A stretch of DNA of 64,000 nucleotides from Frigidibacter sp. (GCF_030695035.1 NZ_JAUYTT010000010.1:1-64000), one strand, 5' to 3'; shown: positions 7,577 to 16,891, counted from the stretch's first letter. A program made the numbers and translations. Notes: generated by a model from the letters alone, not told the origin.

Positions 7577-8893
7577 CTACCAGCAGATGCCCTGATAGGC
7601 GCCGTTCGACACGACACCGGCCTGAAGTCGCGTCAGGTCAACCATCGGCTGGCTGGCCATCGCCTTTTGCAACGGGCTGACCGCCTCGGGATAGGTGTTG
7701 CCGATCAGCAGGATGTCCGACGCGCCGATCAACGCCTCGATGGTCGGAACCATGCGGTCGCGCAGATCGGGAACGACGTCATTGCCCCGGCCGGCGGTCG
7801 TGTCATGGGCGTGGGCCGTGCTGACATTCGGGTCATAGACCTGCACATCATGCCCTTGCGCAATCAGGCGCGAGGCGAGTTCTGCTAGGGGGCTTTCGCG
7901 CAGATCGTCTGTCCCAGGCTTGAAGCTGATCCCCACCAGTCCGACAACGCTCTTGCCGCTACCGGTGACCATCCGTTCGGCGCGGCCGATCTGGGCCTCA
8001 TTGGCCTGCAGGACCGCCGCCATCAGCGGCGCCTCGACATCGCGCGCCTTGGCGAGTTGCTGCAGTGCGCGCACATCCTTGGGCAGGCATGACCCGCCGA
8101 AGGCAAAGCCGGGCCGCATGAAATGGGACGAAATGTTCACCTTGTCGTCCGAACACAGAAGCTTCATCACCAATTGCCCGTCCAGCCCGCAGGCCTTGGC
8201 GATGTTGCCGATCTCGTTGGCAAAGGTGACCTTCACGGCGCGCCAGGTGTTCGAGGTGTATTTCACCATCTCGGCGGTGCGCAGATCGACCTCGTGGGTC
8301 ACGCAGGGCATGTTCTTGTTCAGCAGGTTGAGGATCGCGAAGGTCGGCTTGTCCAGCGCGCCAAAGACGATCAACCCGGGGTTGTCATAGTCTGCGATCG
8401 CGGTGCTTTCGCGCAGGAATTCCGGATAATATCCGACACCGAAATCGACACCGGCCTTCAGACCCGAGGCCGCCTCGAGTGCGGGAATGCAGACGCTCTC
8501 CATTGTCCCCGGTACGATGGTCGACCGGATGATGACCGAATGGAAAGCTGACTTCTTGGCAATTGCACGGCCAATGATTTCGCAAGCGCCCTTCACGTAG
8601 GAAAGCCCGACAGACCCGTCGGCATTGCTGGGCGTTCCCACGCAGACGAAGCTGGCATCTGTATTAAGGATAGCAGCTTCGGCGTCCAGCGTTGCAATCA
8701 GATGTCCGGTTTCCACCGCATCTGAAATAAGGTCGTCAAGGCCATTTTCCACAATGGGTGACCGGCCGGAATTGATCACGTCAACCCTGTTCTGATCAAT
8801 ATCCACCGCCATGACAGCGTGTCCGTCGCGCGCCAGACATGCCGCCGAAACGACGCCGACATAACCGATTCCAAAGACCGATATATTGGCCAT
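7577..8893 (-). CDS. algD: GDP-mannose 6-dehydrogenase
   Basis: A 438-residue UDP-glucose/GDP-mannose dehydrogenase. The N-terminal Rossmann motif is GIGYVGVVSAACLA. Next comes YYPEFLRES, then the catalytic cysteine in FAFGGSCLPKD at about C269. The C-terminal nucleotide-binding domain has VGLVGISFKPGTDDLRESP, and the extreme end YQGICW closely resembles the GICW end of Pseudomonas AlgD. The enzyme makes GDP-mannuronic acid, the committed precursor of alginate. It is the first gene of the operon, with about 160 bases of regulatory DNA upstream. The C-terminal match argues for AlgD rather than a UDP-glucose dehydrogenase. Confidence 0.93.
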   Translation of the reverse strand: MANISVFGIGYVGVVSAACLARDGHAVMAVDIDQNRVDVINSGRSPIVENGLDDLISDAVETGHLIATLDAEAAILNTDASFVCVGTPSNADGSVGLSYVKGACEIIGRAIAKKSAFHSVIIRSTIVPGTMESVCIPALEAASGLKAGVDFGVGYYPEFLRESTAIADYDNPGLIVFGALDKPTFAILNLLNKNMPCVTHEVDLRTAEMVKYTSNTWRAVKVTFANEIGNIAKACGLDGQLVMKLLCSDDKVNISSHFMRPGFAFGGSCLPKDVRALQQLAKARDVEAPLMAAVLQANEAQIGRAERMVTGSGKSVVGLVGISFKPGTDDLRESPLAELASRLIAQGHDVQVYDPNVSTAHAHDTTAGRGNDVVPDLRDRMVPTIEALIGASDILLIGNTYPEAVSPLQKAMASQPMVDLTRLQAGVVSNGAYQGICW

Positions 8894-8986
8894 TCATCAT
8901 TACTCCCGTAAGGAAAGAGCAAGCGGCTTGATTCGGCCGGCTCCTTGTTCTGCACTGCAGCTATAACCTTGAGTGTGTCTGCAGCA

Positions 8987-9019
8987 TTGTCAGAAAAACG
9001 GGAGTTCTTGTCAGGAAAA
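8987..9019 (-). promoter_or_regulatory. Two direct repeats upstream of algD
   Basis: Two near-identical 12-mers, TTGTCAGAAAAA (8987-8998) and TTGTCAGGAAAA (9008-9019), lie 21 bases apart, about two helical turns, 95-125 bases upstream of the algD start. Their spacing fits a dimeric activator site. The LuxR-type regulator encoded just upstream is the obvious candidate ligand, but that is inference. Confidence 0.4.
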
Positions 9020-9056
9020 CATGAACACATTCAGCCTAAAGGCGAGCTGCCACCTC

Positions 9057-9701
9057 TCAGTTCATCCATCCCGATTGAATGGCATAGCGGACGATATCGG
9101 AGCGGGACCGGAGATTGAGCTTTTGATTCGCGCGGTTCTTGTAGGTATCTACAGTCTTGGTGCTGATCTGCAGCAGATTTGCAATTTCTTTCATCGAACT
9201 GCCGAGAGCGACATGCCGCAGGACTTCAGCTTCGCGGTCCGACAGGTCAGTGGCATCGTCCCGGTGGTCGGTCACCGAAACGATCTGGAGCTCCTTTTCG
9301 GAAAAGCTGTCATGCAGATAGACCCCGCCGCAGATCACTGCGATGATTATTCTGGCAAGATCATGACTTGGCAGGGTTTTCGGTATCAGACCGCGGAAGC
9401 CCGCCAAGATGAGGGACCGCGCCTGTATAGAGGTGATACCGTGACAGTAGCCAATCAGCATGGTCGTCGCAGCAAGTCCCGCAAACGCCTCGGCCGGACT
9501 TTCGCTTGGGTAGAGCGTTGGCCAAGGATCGACGATCAGGATGTCGGGTGCAATCCTGGCCAGCGCCCCAGGATCCGTTTCGGTGAGTGATATGATTGTA
9601 AAGTCACTGAGAAATGCATCGTGCTGCAGAATTATCCGCATTCCGTCGGCGAGGACGGGATTCAGATCCGATATGACGATTCTTCTAGGGTGTCGTGACA
9701 T
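9057..9701 (-). CDS. LuxR/NarL-family response regulator
   Basis: A 214-residue protein. A receiver-like domain (about 1-125) has ISDLNP, the likely phosphoacceptor aspartate in ILIVDPWP, and the conserved lysine in IPKTLP. A LuxR-type helix-turn-helix (about 148-210) has LSDREAEVLRHVALGSSMKEI and KTVDTYKNRANQKLNL. Only one of the usual two N-terminal acidic residues is visible, so phosphorylation is uncertain. It sits directly upstream of algD in the same direction, separated by a region with direct repeats, which suggests it controls exopolysaccharide expression. Confidence 0.8.
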   Translation of the reverse strand: MSRHPRRIVISDLNPVLADGMRIILQHDAFLSDFTIISLTETDPGALARIAPDILIVDPWPTLYPSESPAEAFAGLAATTMLIGYCHGITSIQARSLILAGFRGLIPKTLPSHDLARIIIAVICGGVYLHDSFSEKELQIVSVTDHRDDATDLSDREAEVLRHVALGSSMKEIANLLQISTKTVDTYKNRANQKLNLRSRSDIVRYAIQSGWMN

Positions 9702-10391
9702 TGCTACCGCCTAAGGGCTGAACTTGCTACGTTTTAAGGGCGCAATTTCTGCGCCCTGGACTTTTGACTACTGTTGGCTAGGCACAGCTACTTAGATTGA
9801 TTTTCGTCCCAACGAGGGCGATCAGCAATCTCGCAACGTCAAGAACTGTTGGCTATGGGATAAGTTCCGGGTTTTGGGTCACATTAACGTTTGTCTACGA
9901 AAGGCTTCGTGCGATGTTTGGTCGCGAACGCAACCATGGCCCTGACCGTGGTGGGTTCATACCGTCGTGGTGCCATGTCCCCTTCGGCGCGTCGCCAGTG
10001 ACGGCTGTCATCCTCGGGAGTAGCGGCAGCGGAATTGACGTCAGGCAGCCCCGATCTCCGCTCGAATGGCGTCGTTTCGGCAAGCGCATTCATTATCTCT
10101 GACGTGAGATTTGAAAAGCTACGTTGCGTTATGATGTTATCTATCTCTGGGTGCCTCCGATAGGATCGGATTCTACTCAGACAAGCGGAGAAGGGCGATC
10201 GCCCGCACAGATTCGACGTCGCCGTCGGGTGTTCAACGAGGGTGCAGCGCCTAGCAATATAAGTGTTTGCCCCGCGGAAATGCTGATACAGGTTGTTTGC
10301 GCGGTACTCGAATTGTGATGAGCCATCCGACAGGCGGGGCTGGCGCTGGCTTGCATGAGCTGTCGGCTGTTAGCCATTTTAGGAGTAGGCG
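9702..10391. other. Intergenic region between divergent regulator and giant sensor gene
   Basis: These 690 bases are less GC-rich than the neighbours and have no protein I recognise. A hairpin with 8-base arms AGGGCGCA/TGCGCCCT and loop ATTTC lies at 9737-9757, 36 bases upstream of the LuxR gene start. Short open frames at 9797-10102 (plus) and 9884-10093 (minus) show no family features. The segment likely carries promoters for both divergent genes. TAGGAGTAGGCG just before 10392 provides the ribosome site of the sensor gene. Confidence 0.5.
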
Positions 10392-13300
10392 ATGTCGGCA
10401 AAGCGTGGCGTGGCCCCCATTGATCACTTGCCGGTCATCGCCATCGGGGCATCGGCGGGCGGGCTGGAAGCGTGCAGCGCGCTCTTGAAGGTGCTCCCCG
10501 GCGACATCCCGGCGGCGTTTGTGCTGATCCTGCATCTGGATCCCTCGCATGACAGCATGATGGTCGACCTCCTTGCCCGCGACACGTCACTGAGTGTTGT
10601 TCTGGCTGCGGATGGCATGGTGCTGCGGCCCGCGCATTTCTACATCATCCCGCCGGGGGTCTTTCTGACCGTCAAGGGCGGCATCATCCATGCGGCCGCG
10701 CCGCACGTCGGCAAGGCAGTGCGACTGCCGTTCGACGTGCTCTTGCAGTCGCTGGCAAAGAATCCGCCTTCTCCGCTCGCCTGCATCATCCTGTCCGGTA
10801 CAGGGGCTGATGGCAGCGGCGGGCTGGGGGCCATCCACCGGGCAGGCGGGGTCATCCTTGCGCAGGATCCTCAAGAAGCGGGCTATCCGGGCATGCCGGA
10901 AAGCGCGATTGGTACCGGGTTCGTCGATCAAGTCCTGAAGGTCAGCGACATGCCGGAAGTTCTTGCCAAACTGGCGGCGGAACCAAGTGCGGCCCCCCCG
11001 CGCGCCAAGGGTAGCGGCGTCACCGAGGCAGTCGAAGACGCGGCCGGGAACGGCCCGCAACCGATAGTCGCGCTGGCAGAGCCAAACGACAAGCTGGATG
11101 CCATCATCGCCCTTGTGGCGAAAACCGCACCACAGGATGTTTCGCTGTACAAGACCGGCACCATTCACCGCCGCATCGCTCGCCGGATGGCACTCGCGGG
11201 CTGCGGCCTGACAGAAGCGGAACGCTATCTGGCGGTTCTGATTGCGGACCCAGCGGAACTGGCACAGCTCTCGGCAGATCTGCTGATCCACATCACCAGC
11301 TTTTTCAGGGATCCTGCCGTCTTCCTCTATCTTGCGGAAACTGCGCTGCCGGGCTTGATCGCAACACTGCCCCCTGACAGACCCTTGCGGATTTGGGTCG
11401 CCGGCTGCAGCACGGGCGAGGAGGCCTACAGCCTGGCGATGCTCTGTCTCGAGGCGGTCGAAGCTGCCGGGTTCCCGGCTGGACTTCAGGTCTTTGCATC
11501 GGACATAGACGCGGATGCAGTCGCCTTGGCGCGGGAGGGGTTCTATCCGGCTGCAATCGAGAACGCAGTTTCCGCAGCGCGCCTGGCACGGTTCTTCAGG
11601 GCCGAGAACGGCGGTTGGCGGGTTCGGTCGGAACTGCGCGATGTGATTGTCTTTACAGTGGCCGACCTGCTGTCCGACCCGCCGTTTTCGCGGATGGATC
11701 TGGTGTCCTGCCGGAATCTTCTGATCTATCTGGAACCCGCGGCCCAAAGCCAGGTCATCGGGCTCTTCAGCTTCGCGTTGCAGCAGGGAGGCCTGCTGCT
11801 TCTTGGGGCGGCAGAAACGCCTGGGCCCGCGAACAGCCGGTTCGAAGCTCTCGACAAGAACCTGCGGCTTTGGCGCTGTATCGGGCCAGACCGCTCTGGA
11901 AGTCTTCAGGTCAAATCGGGCGCACGGATCGGCAAGCCTGCCAATACGCCTTTGCAGGCCAGCCGCCGGACAGACCTGGAAGACCTGTGCCGGCGGATCG
12001 TTCTGGACAACTATGCGCCGGCTGCCGTGCTGTTGAACCGTCGGCTGGACTGTCTGTATCTTCTTGGCCCGACGGAGCGGTTTCTGAGCGTGACGCGGGG
12101 CCACCCCGACCCTGGAATTCTTGGCATGTTGCCCAAGACCCTGCGCGCTCGGTTCCGGGTCGCGGCCGCGGAATGCGATGCGGCCAACCCCTTCGTCATC
12201 GTCCCTGGCCACCCGGCGGATGATGGCCGGTTCAACATCGAACTGCGGTCCGTATCCTCCGGCGCGGAACAGCTCTTGCTGGCCTGTTTCGTGCCAGTGG
12301 CGCGGGCCCTGTTGCCCGAGCGGTCTGCCGATCCGGAAACCGATGATGATGCCTCGCGGATCGCCAAACTTGAAGCCACCCTTGATGAGACACGCAAGGA
12401 CCTGCGCGATGCCTTGCACGATCTGGAACTGGAGGTAGAGGCGCACGCGGCCGATACCGCCGAAGCCCTTTCGGTCAACGAGGAGTTCCAGTCCACCAAC
12501 GAAGAGCTTCTGGCCTCGAAAGAAGAGCTTCAGGCGCTGAACGAGGAATTGACCGCCCTCAACGCTCAGTTGCAGGAAACACTGGAGCGGCACCGCACGA
12601 CAGCCAACGATTTGCAGAACGTGCTCTACAGCACCGATGTGGCGACGCTGTTCCTGGATGCCGACCTGAACATCCGGTTCTTCACTCCGCGGGCCCGCAC
12701 GGTGTTTCGCGTGATTGCAACCGATATCGGCCGCCCGCTCGCCGATCTGGCAGCCTTGTCCACGGACGAAAATCTGGCTGCCGACGCTGCAGCCGTGCTG
12801 CACTCGTCAGAACCGGTGGAGCGCGAGATTTCCGGGGCCAAGGATGTCTGGTTCCTGCGCCGGATCCAGCCTTACCGTACCGATGACGGGCATGTCGAAG
12901 GCGTGGTCATCACGTTTATCGACATCACGGAACGCAAGCGCACCCATGCAGCCCTTGTCGCCGCCAAGCGTCAGGCCGACCGCGCGACCACCGCCAAATC
13001 CCGGTTTCTGGCCGCCGCCAGCCATGATCTTCGTCAACCCCTGCAGTCGCTGGCCCTGCTGCATGGCCTGATGGCGCGCGGGCGGCACACAGTCGAGGCT
13101 GCGCGGCTTGCGGCTTTGCTGGACCGTACCTTGGAGTCAATGACCGACATGCTGGATTCCCTGCTCGACGTGAACCGCATCGAATCCGGCATCGTGCGCC
13201 CGCAGGTGGTGTCCATTGCCATCGCACCGCTGCTGCAGAGGCTCGCCGACGAGTTCGCGCCGCTCTGCGCGATGAAAGGGCTGAGGCTTCGGCTGGTCCC

Positions 13301-14735
13301 CAGCAGCGCCTGGGTGGCGACCGATCCGCAGCTGCTGGAGCAGATCCTGCGAAATCTGCTCTCCAACGCGCTGAAATACACGGTCAAGGGCGGTATCTTG
13401 ATCGGGTGCCGCAGGCAGCGCGATCATGTGACGGTTCAGATCTGTGACACGGGTATCGGCGTGCCGGAGCAAGATCGCGGTGCGATCTTCGACGCCTATC
13501 ATCAGGGCGAAGCCTCGGCGCATCTTCCAAGGCAGGGCCTCGGGCTGGGCCTGTCGATCGTCCAGCAGCTGGCGAAGCTGCTGCACCATCCGCTTGGCCT
13601 GAAATCGACAGTGGGGAAAGGCTCGGCGTTCATGATCACGCTGCCCGTCGTCGCGGAAGGGCTGCCTGCTCCCGAAGGGACTGCGCCTATGAGGGGGCCC
13701 GGCGTCCGGCAGACCGGAACCATCTTGCTGGTCGAGGACCATGACGATCTGCGCGGCTTGCTGGTTGAACTGCTGGAGGGCGAGGGGCACAGCGTCATCG
13801 CCAAGGCCACGGCCCACGATGCCCTGGCATGGGCGGCAAAAGCTGCAGAGCCGCCGGACCTTCTGCTGACGGATGCCGATCTTCTTGGCGCTGCGTCCGG
13901 GGTGTCCCTGGCGCTGGATCTCCCGGGCGTGCTGAACCGGAGTGTGCCGACCATCATCTTGACGGGGGACATCACGACCGCGACGCTGCAATGCATCTCT
14001 GCAACCTCGTTCAACCAGATCTCCAAGCCGGTTGCCCCAGAGGTCTTGCTGGAGCGCATTTCGGGTCTGCTGCAGGAGTCCCGCGCAGCCAAGCTGTCAG
14101 GACTGCCCGGACCTGCGGCCGCGGATCACAGGGTACTGCACGTTGTGGATGACGATCCGATGATCCGTGCCACCACGCGGCATCTGTTCGAAGCTGAAGG
14201 CTGGACCGTCGTCACGCATCCCTCTGCCGAGGCGTTCCTTGCAGCGCCGCGCCCGCCGCCCGGGGCTTGCCTTGTGGTCGATGGCGTGCTGCCCGGCATG
14301 AACGGGCTGGCCCTGCTGGAGGTGTTGCGGGCCGAGCGTTCGACCTTGCCCGCCGTGGTGCTGACCGGGCATGGCGATATTGCGATGGCAGTCAGTGCGA
14401 TGAAGGCAGGTGCGGCGGACCTGATCGAGAAACCGGCGAGGGCCGCGGATCTTATGGCCAGTGTCCTGCGCGCCGTCGAAGGCTCAACCGACCAGCGTTT
14501 GCGCGCTGCCTCAAGACGGGCTGCTCAGGTCTCGCTGGCAGACCTTACCCCGCGAGAACATGATGTCTTGGTCAGGGTTCTCGGCGGTACCCCGAACAAG
14601 GTCATCGCTGCGGATCTTGGGATCAACCAGCGCACGGTCGAAAACCACCGGGCGGCGGTCATGCGCAAGACAGGGGCCGCATCCTTGCCGGAACTGGTCC
14701 GGCTCGCCATTGCCGCCGGGTGGCGGATGGATTAG
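10392..14735 (+). CDS. CheB-CheR-PAS-histidine kinase-REC-REC-LuxR fusion sensor/regulator
   Basis: A 1447-residue protein. Domains in order: CheB methylesterase (about 13-195, GASAGG and SGTGADGSGGLG); CheR methyltransferase (about 234-496, WVAGCSTGEEAYSLAM, SCRNLLIYLE); a coiled coil (about 650-736, SVNEEFQSTNEELLASKEEL); PAS (about 737-855); HisKA with H878 in ASHDLRQP; HATPase (about 970-1086, GIGVPE, GLGLGLSIVQQL); receiver 1 (D1161 in LLLTDADL); receiver 2 (D1297 in LVVDGVLPG); and a LuxR/FixJ helix-turn-helix (about 1385-1447). No transmembrane segment was seen, so it is probably cytoplasmic. It combines sensing, adaptation enzymes and DNA output in one chain. CheB/R-PAS-kinase hybrids are known; an attached FixJ-type output domain is unusual. 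Confidence 0.88.
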   Translation: MSAKRGVAPIDHLPVIAIGASAGGLEACSALLKVLPGDIPAAFVLILHLDPSHDSMMVDLLARDTSLSVVLAADGMVLRPAHFYIIPPGVFLTVKGGIIHAAAPHVGKAVRLPFDVLLQSLAKNPPSPLACIILSGTGADGSGGLGAIHRAGGVILAQDPQEAGYPGMPESAIGTGFVDQVLKVSDMPEVLAKLAAEPSAAPPRAKGSGVTEAVEDAAGNGPQPIVALAEPNDKLDAIIALVAKTAPQDVSLYKTGTIHRRIARRMALAGCGLTEAERYLAVLIADPAELAQLSADLLIHITSFFRDPAVFLYLAETALPGLIATLPPDRPLRIWVAGCSTGEEAYSLAMLCLEAVEAAGFPAGLQVFASDIDADAVALAREGFYPAAIENAVSAARLARFFRAENGGWRVRSELRDVIVFTVADLLSDPPFSRMDLVSCRNLLIYLEPAAQSQVIGLFSFALQQGGLLLLGAAETPGPANSRFEALDKNLRLWRCIGPDRSGSLQVKSGARIGKPANTPLQASRRTDLEDLCRRIVLDNYAPAAVLLNRRLDCLYLLGPTERFLSVTRGHPDPGILGMLPKTLRARFRVAAAECDAANPFVIVPGHPADDGRFNIELRSVSSGAEQLLLACFVPVARALLPERSADPETDDDASRIAKLEATLDETRKDLRDALHDLELEVEAHAADTAEALSVNEEFQSTNEELLASKEELQALNEELTALNAQLQETLERHRTTANDLQNVLYSTDVATLFLDADLNIRFFTPRARTVFRVIATDIGRPLADLAALSTDENLAADAAAVLHSSEPVEREISGAKDVWFLRRIQPYRTDDGHVEGVVITFIDITERKRTHAALVAAKRQADRATTAKSRFLAAASHDLRQPLQSLALLHGLMARGRHTVEAARLAALLDRTLESMTDMLDSLLDVNRIESGIVRPQVVSIAIAPLLQRLADEFAPLCAMKGLRLRLVPSSAWVATDPQLLEQILRNLLSNALKYTVKGGILIGCRRQRDHVTVQICDTGIGVPEQDRGAIFDAYHQGEASAHLPRQGLGLGLSIVQQLAKLLHHPLGLKSTVGKGSAFMITLPVVAEGLPAPEGTAPMRGPGVRQTGTILLVEDHDDLRGLLVELLEGEGHSVIAKATAHDALAWAAKAAEPPDLLLTDADLLGAASGVSLALDLPGVLNRSVPTIILTGDITTATLQCISATSFNQISKPVAPEVLLERISGLLQESRAAKLSGLPGPAAADHRVLHVVDDDPMIRATTRHLFEAEGWTVVTHPSAEAFLAAPRPPPGACLVVDGVLPGMNGLALLEVLRAERSTLPAVVLTGHGDIAMAVSAMKAGAADLIEKPARAADLMASVLRAVEGSTDQRLRAASRRAAQVSLADLTPREHDVLVRVLGGTPNKVIAADLGINQRTVENHRAAVMRKTGAASLPELVRLAIAAGWRMD

Positions 14736-15381
14736 CGGCTTCCGCTCAACCGCTTGAATTATTACCGGAGAACTGAAAAGGCCGGGATATGATCGACGCT
14801 ATTGACCGCAACGCGCGGGAACCCTTCGAGCTTGTGCGCGGCGTCCAAATCGCGGACATCGTGACCGGCGGCAACGGCGACGGCACCATCAGGGCCGACC
14901 TTCCGATACCGTCACCGGCGGGGCCAGCGCGGTGACGCTGCTTGGTGTGACGCCCGCCCAGACCGACGCGGATCAGATCGTGCTGACAGCGGACTGGATC
15001 AGTCGACCCCTCGCGTGTGATCAGTTTGGTCAAAGAAAGAAACGACTGAGTTTCGTCCGGATATCGCAGTTATCCCTCGAGCTAGCGGAAGATAATTTTG
15101 TACTTTGCTTGCCGGAAACGGTGTTCAAATCAACATCCCGCAACAAAATCATCATGTAAAAACAATTCCATGCACGTCCGCTGAGTCAAGACTGCAGAGC
15201 CCCTGCGGGGGCTTCCGCGTTTCAGGGTGCCCACCTGTTTGCTCGACGGAAAAGACCTGCTCAGTTGATCTGGAACAGGGCGCGGGTCATTGGCCTATGC
15301 GCAGATGCGCACAAGCGGCCGTGCCAACTCCTGATGGGTCCGGCGCATTTCCGGTTCCCACCTTGAGTTACAGGCCCCTCC
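14736..15381. other. Gene-poor gap with a possible decayed coding fragment
   Basis: From 14789 the plus strand reads MIDAIDRNAREPFELV, then ADIVTGGNGDGT in one frame. In a second frame from about 14905 it reads DTVTGGASAVTLLGV and PAQTDADQIVL, ending near 15030. The style resembles C-terminal pieces of RTX/calcium-binding exported proteins broken by a frameshift, but this is weak. The rest (15031-15381) is AT-richer with no gene. A hairpin AGCCCC-TGCG-GGGCT lies at 15198-15213. The promoter of the following arsR must lie here. Confidence 0.3.
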
Positions 15382-15657
15382 ATGATCATCACCGCCTTGT
15401 CCGCGCTTGCCGAACCGACCCGACTGGGCGCCATGCGCCTTCTTTCGGGCGGGGAAGAGCGCTGCGTCTGTGATCTGATGCGCAGCCTTGATGTCAGCCA
15501 GAGCCGGATGTCCCGGCACATGGCGGTGCTGAAACAGGCCGGGCTGGTGGTCGACCGGCGGGACGCGCAATGGGTGCGCTACCGGATCCGGCCCGACCTG
15601 CCGCCTCATCTGCGGGCACTGCTGGCTGCGGCCCTGGTCGAAGAGGTGATGGCGTGA
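15382..15657 (+). CDS. arsR: ArsR-family metalloregulator
   Basis: A 91-residue winged-helix repressor. It has the ArsR type-1 metal site ERCVCDL in the recognition-helix region (two cysteines spaced CxC), as in classical As(III)/Sb(III)-sensing ArsR, and the DNA-reading helix VSQSRMSRHMAVLKQAGLV. On binding arsenite the repressor would leave DNA. It is the first gene of a four-gene plus-strand unit and its stop overlaps the GTG start of the permease (GTGA), so the two are co-expressed. Confidence 0.88.
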   Translation: MIITALSALAEPTRLGAMRLLSGGEERCVCDLMRSLDVSQSRMSRHMAVLKQAGLVVDRRDAQWVRYRIRPDLPPHLRALLAAALVEEVMA

Positions 15658-16652
15658 CCATTTTCACATGGATGAACGACCAGCTTTTACGGATGCAGTG
15701 GCTGTCCGATCTGGTGGCGGCGGGGGTGCAGGCGGTGGGGCTTGACCCGGCGTCGCGCATCGGGGGATCGGTTCAGTTCTTCGTCTATGACGTGATCAAG
15801 ATCTTCATCCTGCTGTCGGTGCTGATCTTCGTCATCTCCTACGTGCAAAGCTACTTCCCGCCAGAGCGTACCCGGCGCATCCTGGGCGGCAGGTCGGGTC
15901 TCGGCGCGAATATCCTTGGGGCGCTGCTGGGAACGATCACACCGTTCTGCTCGTGCTCTTCCATTCCGCTGTTCATCGGGTTCACCGCGGCGGGGCTGCC
16001 GCTTGGGGTGACGTTCTCGTTCCTGATCTCTTCACCGCTGGTCGACATGGCCTCGGTGATCCTGCTGGCCTCGATCTTTTCCTGGCCGATTGCCCTAGCT
16101 TATGTGGCCGTCGGTCTTCTGGTGGCGATCATCGGCGGCACCATCATCGGCAAGCTGGGGATGGAAGACCAGGTCGCAGGCTTCGTGCGCAACGTACCGG
16201 TCACGGACGCGGAGGAGAGCCTGACGCGCGGCGAGCGGATGGCCTTCGCCCGCGATCAGGTGCTGGATATCGTGCACAAGGTCTGGCCCTATGTGCTGAT
16301 CGGCGTGGGCATCGGGGCTGCGATCCACAACTGGGTGCCGGCGGAGATCATCGGCGCGCTGCTGGGGCAGGACAAATGGTGGGCGGTGCCGGTGGCAACG
16401 CTGGTGGGCATCCCGATGTATGCCGATATCTTCGGAACCTTGCCGATTGCCGAGGCGCTGGTGGGCAAGGGCGTCGGCCTGGGCACCGTGCTGGCCTTCA
16501 TGATGGCGGTGACCGCACTGTCGCTGCCCTCGCTGATCATGCTCAAACGCGTGGTCAAGCTACCGCTGCTGGCCACCTTCACCGGCGTGGTGACGGTCGG
16601 CATCCTGACCATCGGCTTCACCTTCAACGCGATCACCCATTGGTTCATTTGA
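15654..16652 (+). CDS. Permease of the DUF318/ArsP-like family
   Basis: A 332-residue membrane protein with about eight hydrophobic helices. The hallmark TPFCSCSSIPLFIGF lies near residue 100 and SSPLVDMAS follows. The second half repeats the theme with VGIPMYADIFGTLPIAEAL. Family members export methylated or inorganic trivalent arsenic, or other soft metals. The cysteine-rich loop is thought to handle the substrate. Coupling to arsR and a small dithiol protein supports metalloid or metal export. The start GTG 15654 is chosen for the SD-like AGAGGTGA and the 4-base overlap; ATG 15672 is the alternative. Confidence 0.8.
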   Translation: MTIFTWMNDQLLRMQWLSDLVAAGVQAVGLDPASRIGGSVQFFVYDVIKIFILLSVLIFVISYVQSYFPPERTRRILGGRSGLGANILGALLGTITPFCSCSSIPLFIGFTAAGLPLGVTFSFLISSPLVDMASVILLASIFSWPIALAYVAVGLLVAIIGGTIIGKLGMEDQVAGFVRNVPVTDAEESLTRGERMAFARDQVLDIVHKVWPYVLIGVGIGAAIHNWVPAEIIGALLGQDKWWAVPVATLVGIPMYADIFGTLPIAEALVGKGVGLGTVLAFMMAVTALSLPSLIMLKRVVKLPLLATFTGVVTVGILTIGFTFNAITHWFI

Positions 16653-16663
16653 AAGGGACTATC

Positions 16664-16891
16664 ATGATCATCAAGATCCTCGGTTCGGGTTGCAAGAAAT
16701 GCGTCACCCTCGGTGAGAATGCCAAGGCGGCGGCAGAGGCGGCCGGCAGGGAGGCTGAGATCGTCAAGATCACCGATTTTGCCGAAATTGCCGCCTATGG
16801 CGTGATGTCCACACCCGGTCTGGTGGTGGATGAAAAGGTACTCTCGGCCGGCAAGGTGCTGAGCGCAGAAGAGATCGGCCGCCTGCTGTGA
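16664..16891 (+). CDS. Small thioredoxin-fold redox protein (CxxC)
   Basis: A 75-residue protein of the redox-active disulfide protein 2 / MTH895 type. Active site GSGCKKC is at residues 7-13 and the cis-proline segment is STPGLVVDEK. It is encoded 11 bases after the permease, with an SD-like AAAGGGA. Such mini-thioredoxins are often next to DUF318 permeases and may pass thiols or electrons to the permease cysteines or bound metalloid; this role is inference. It overlaps the following OsmC-family gene by 4 bases. Confidence 0.85.
   Translation: MIIKILGSGCKKCVTLGENAKAAAEAAGREAEIVKITDFAEIAAYGVMSTPGLVVDEKVLSAGKVLSAEEIGRLL

Noticed and set aside
9797-10102. 101-codon plus-strand frame in the gap before the giant sensor gene
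   Set aside because: There is no ribosome site, family motif or compositional signature of coding DNA; it is treated as intergenic.
10587-12803. 738-codon open frame on the minus strand opposite the giant sensor gene
   Set aside because: It lies opposite well-supported CheB/CheR domains; its composition (Q/R/G-rich, no motifs) is typical of antisense frames in GC-rich DNA.
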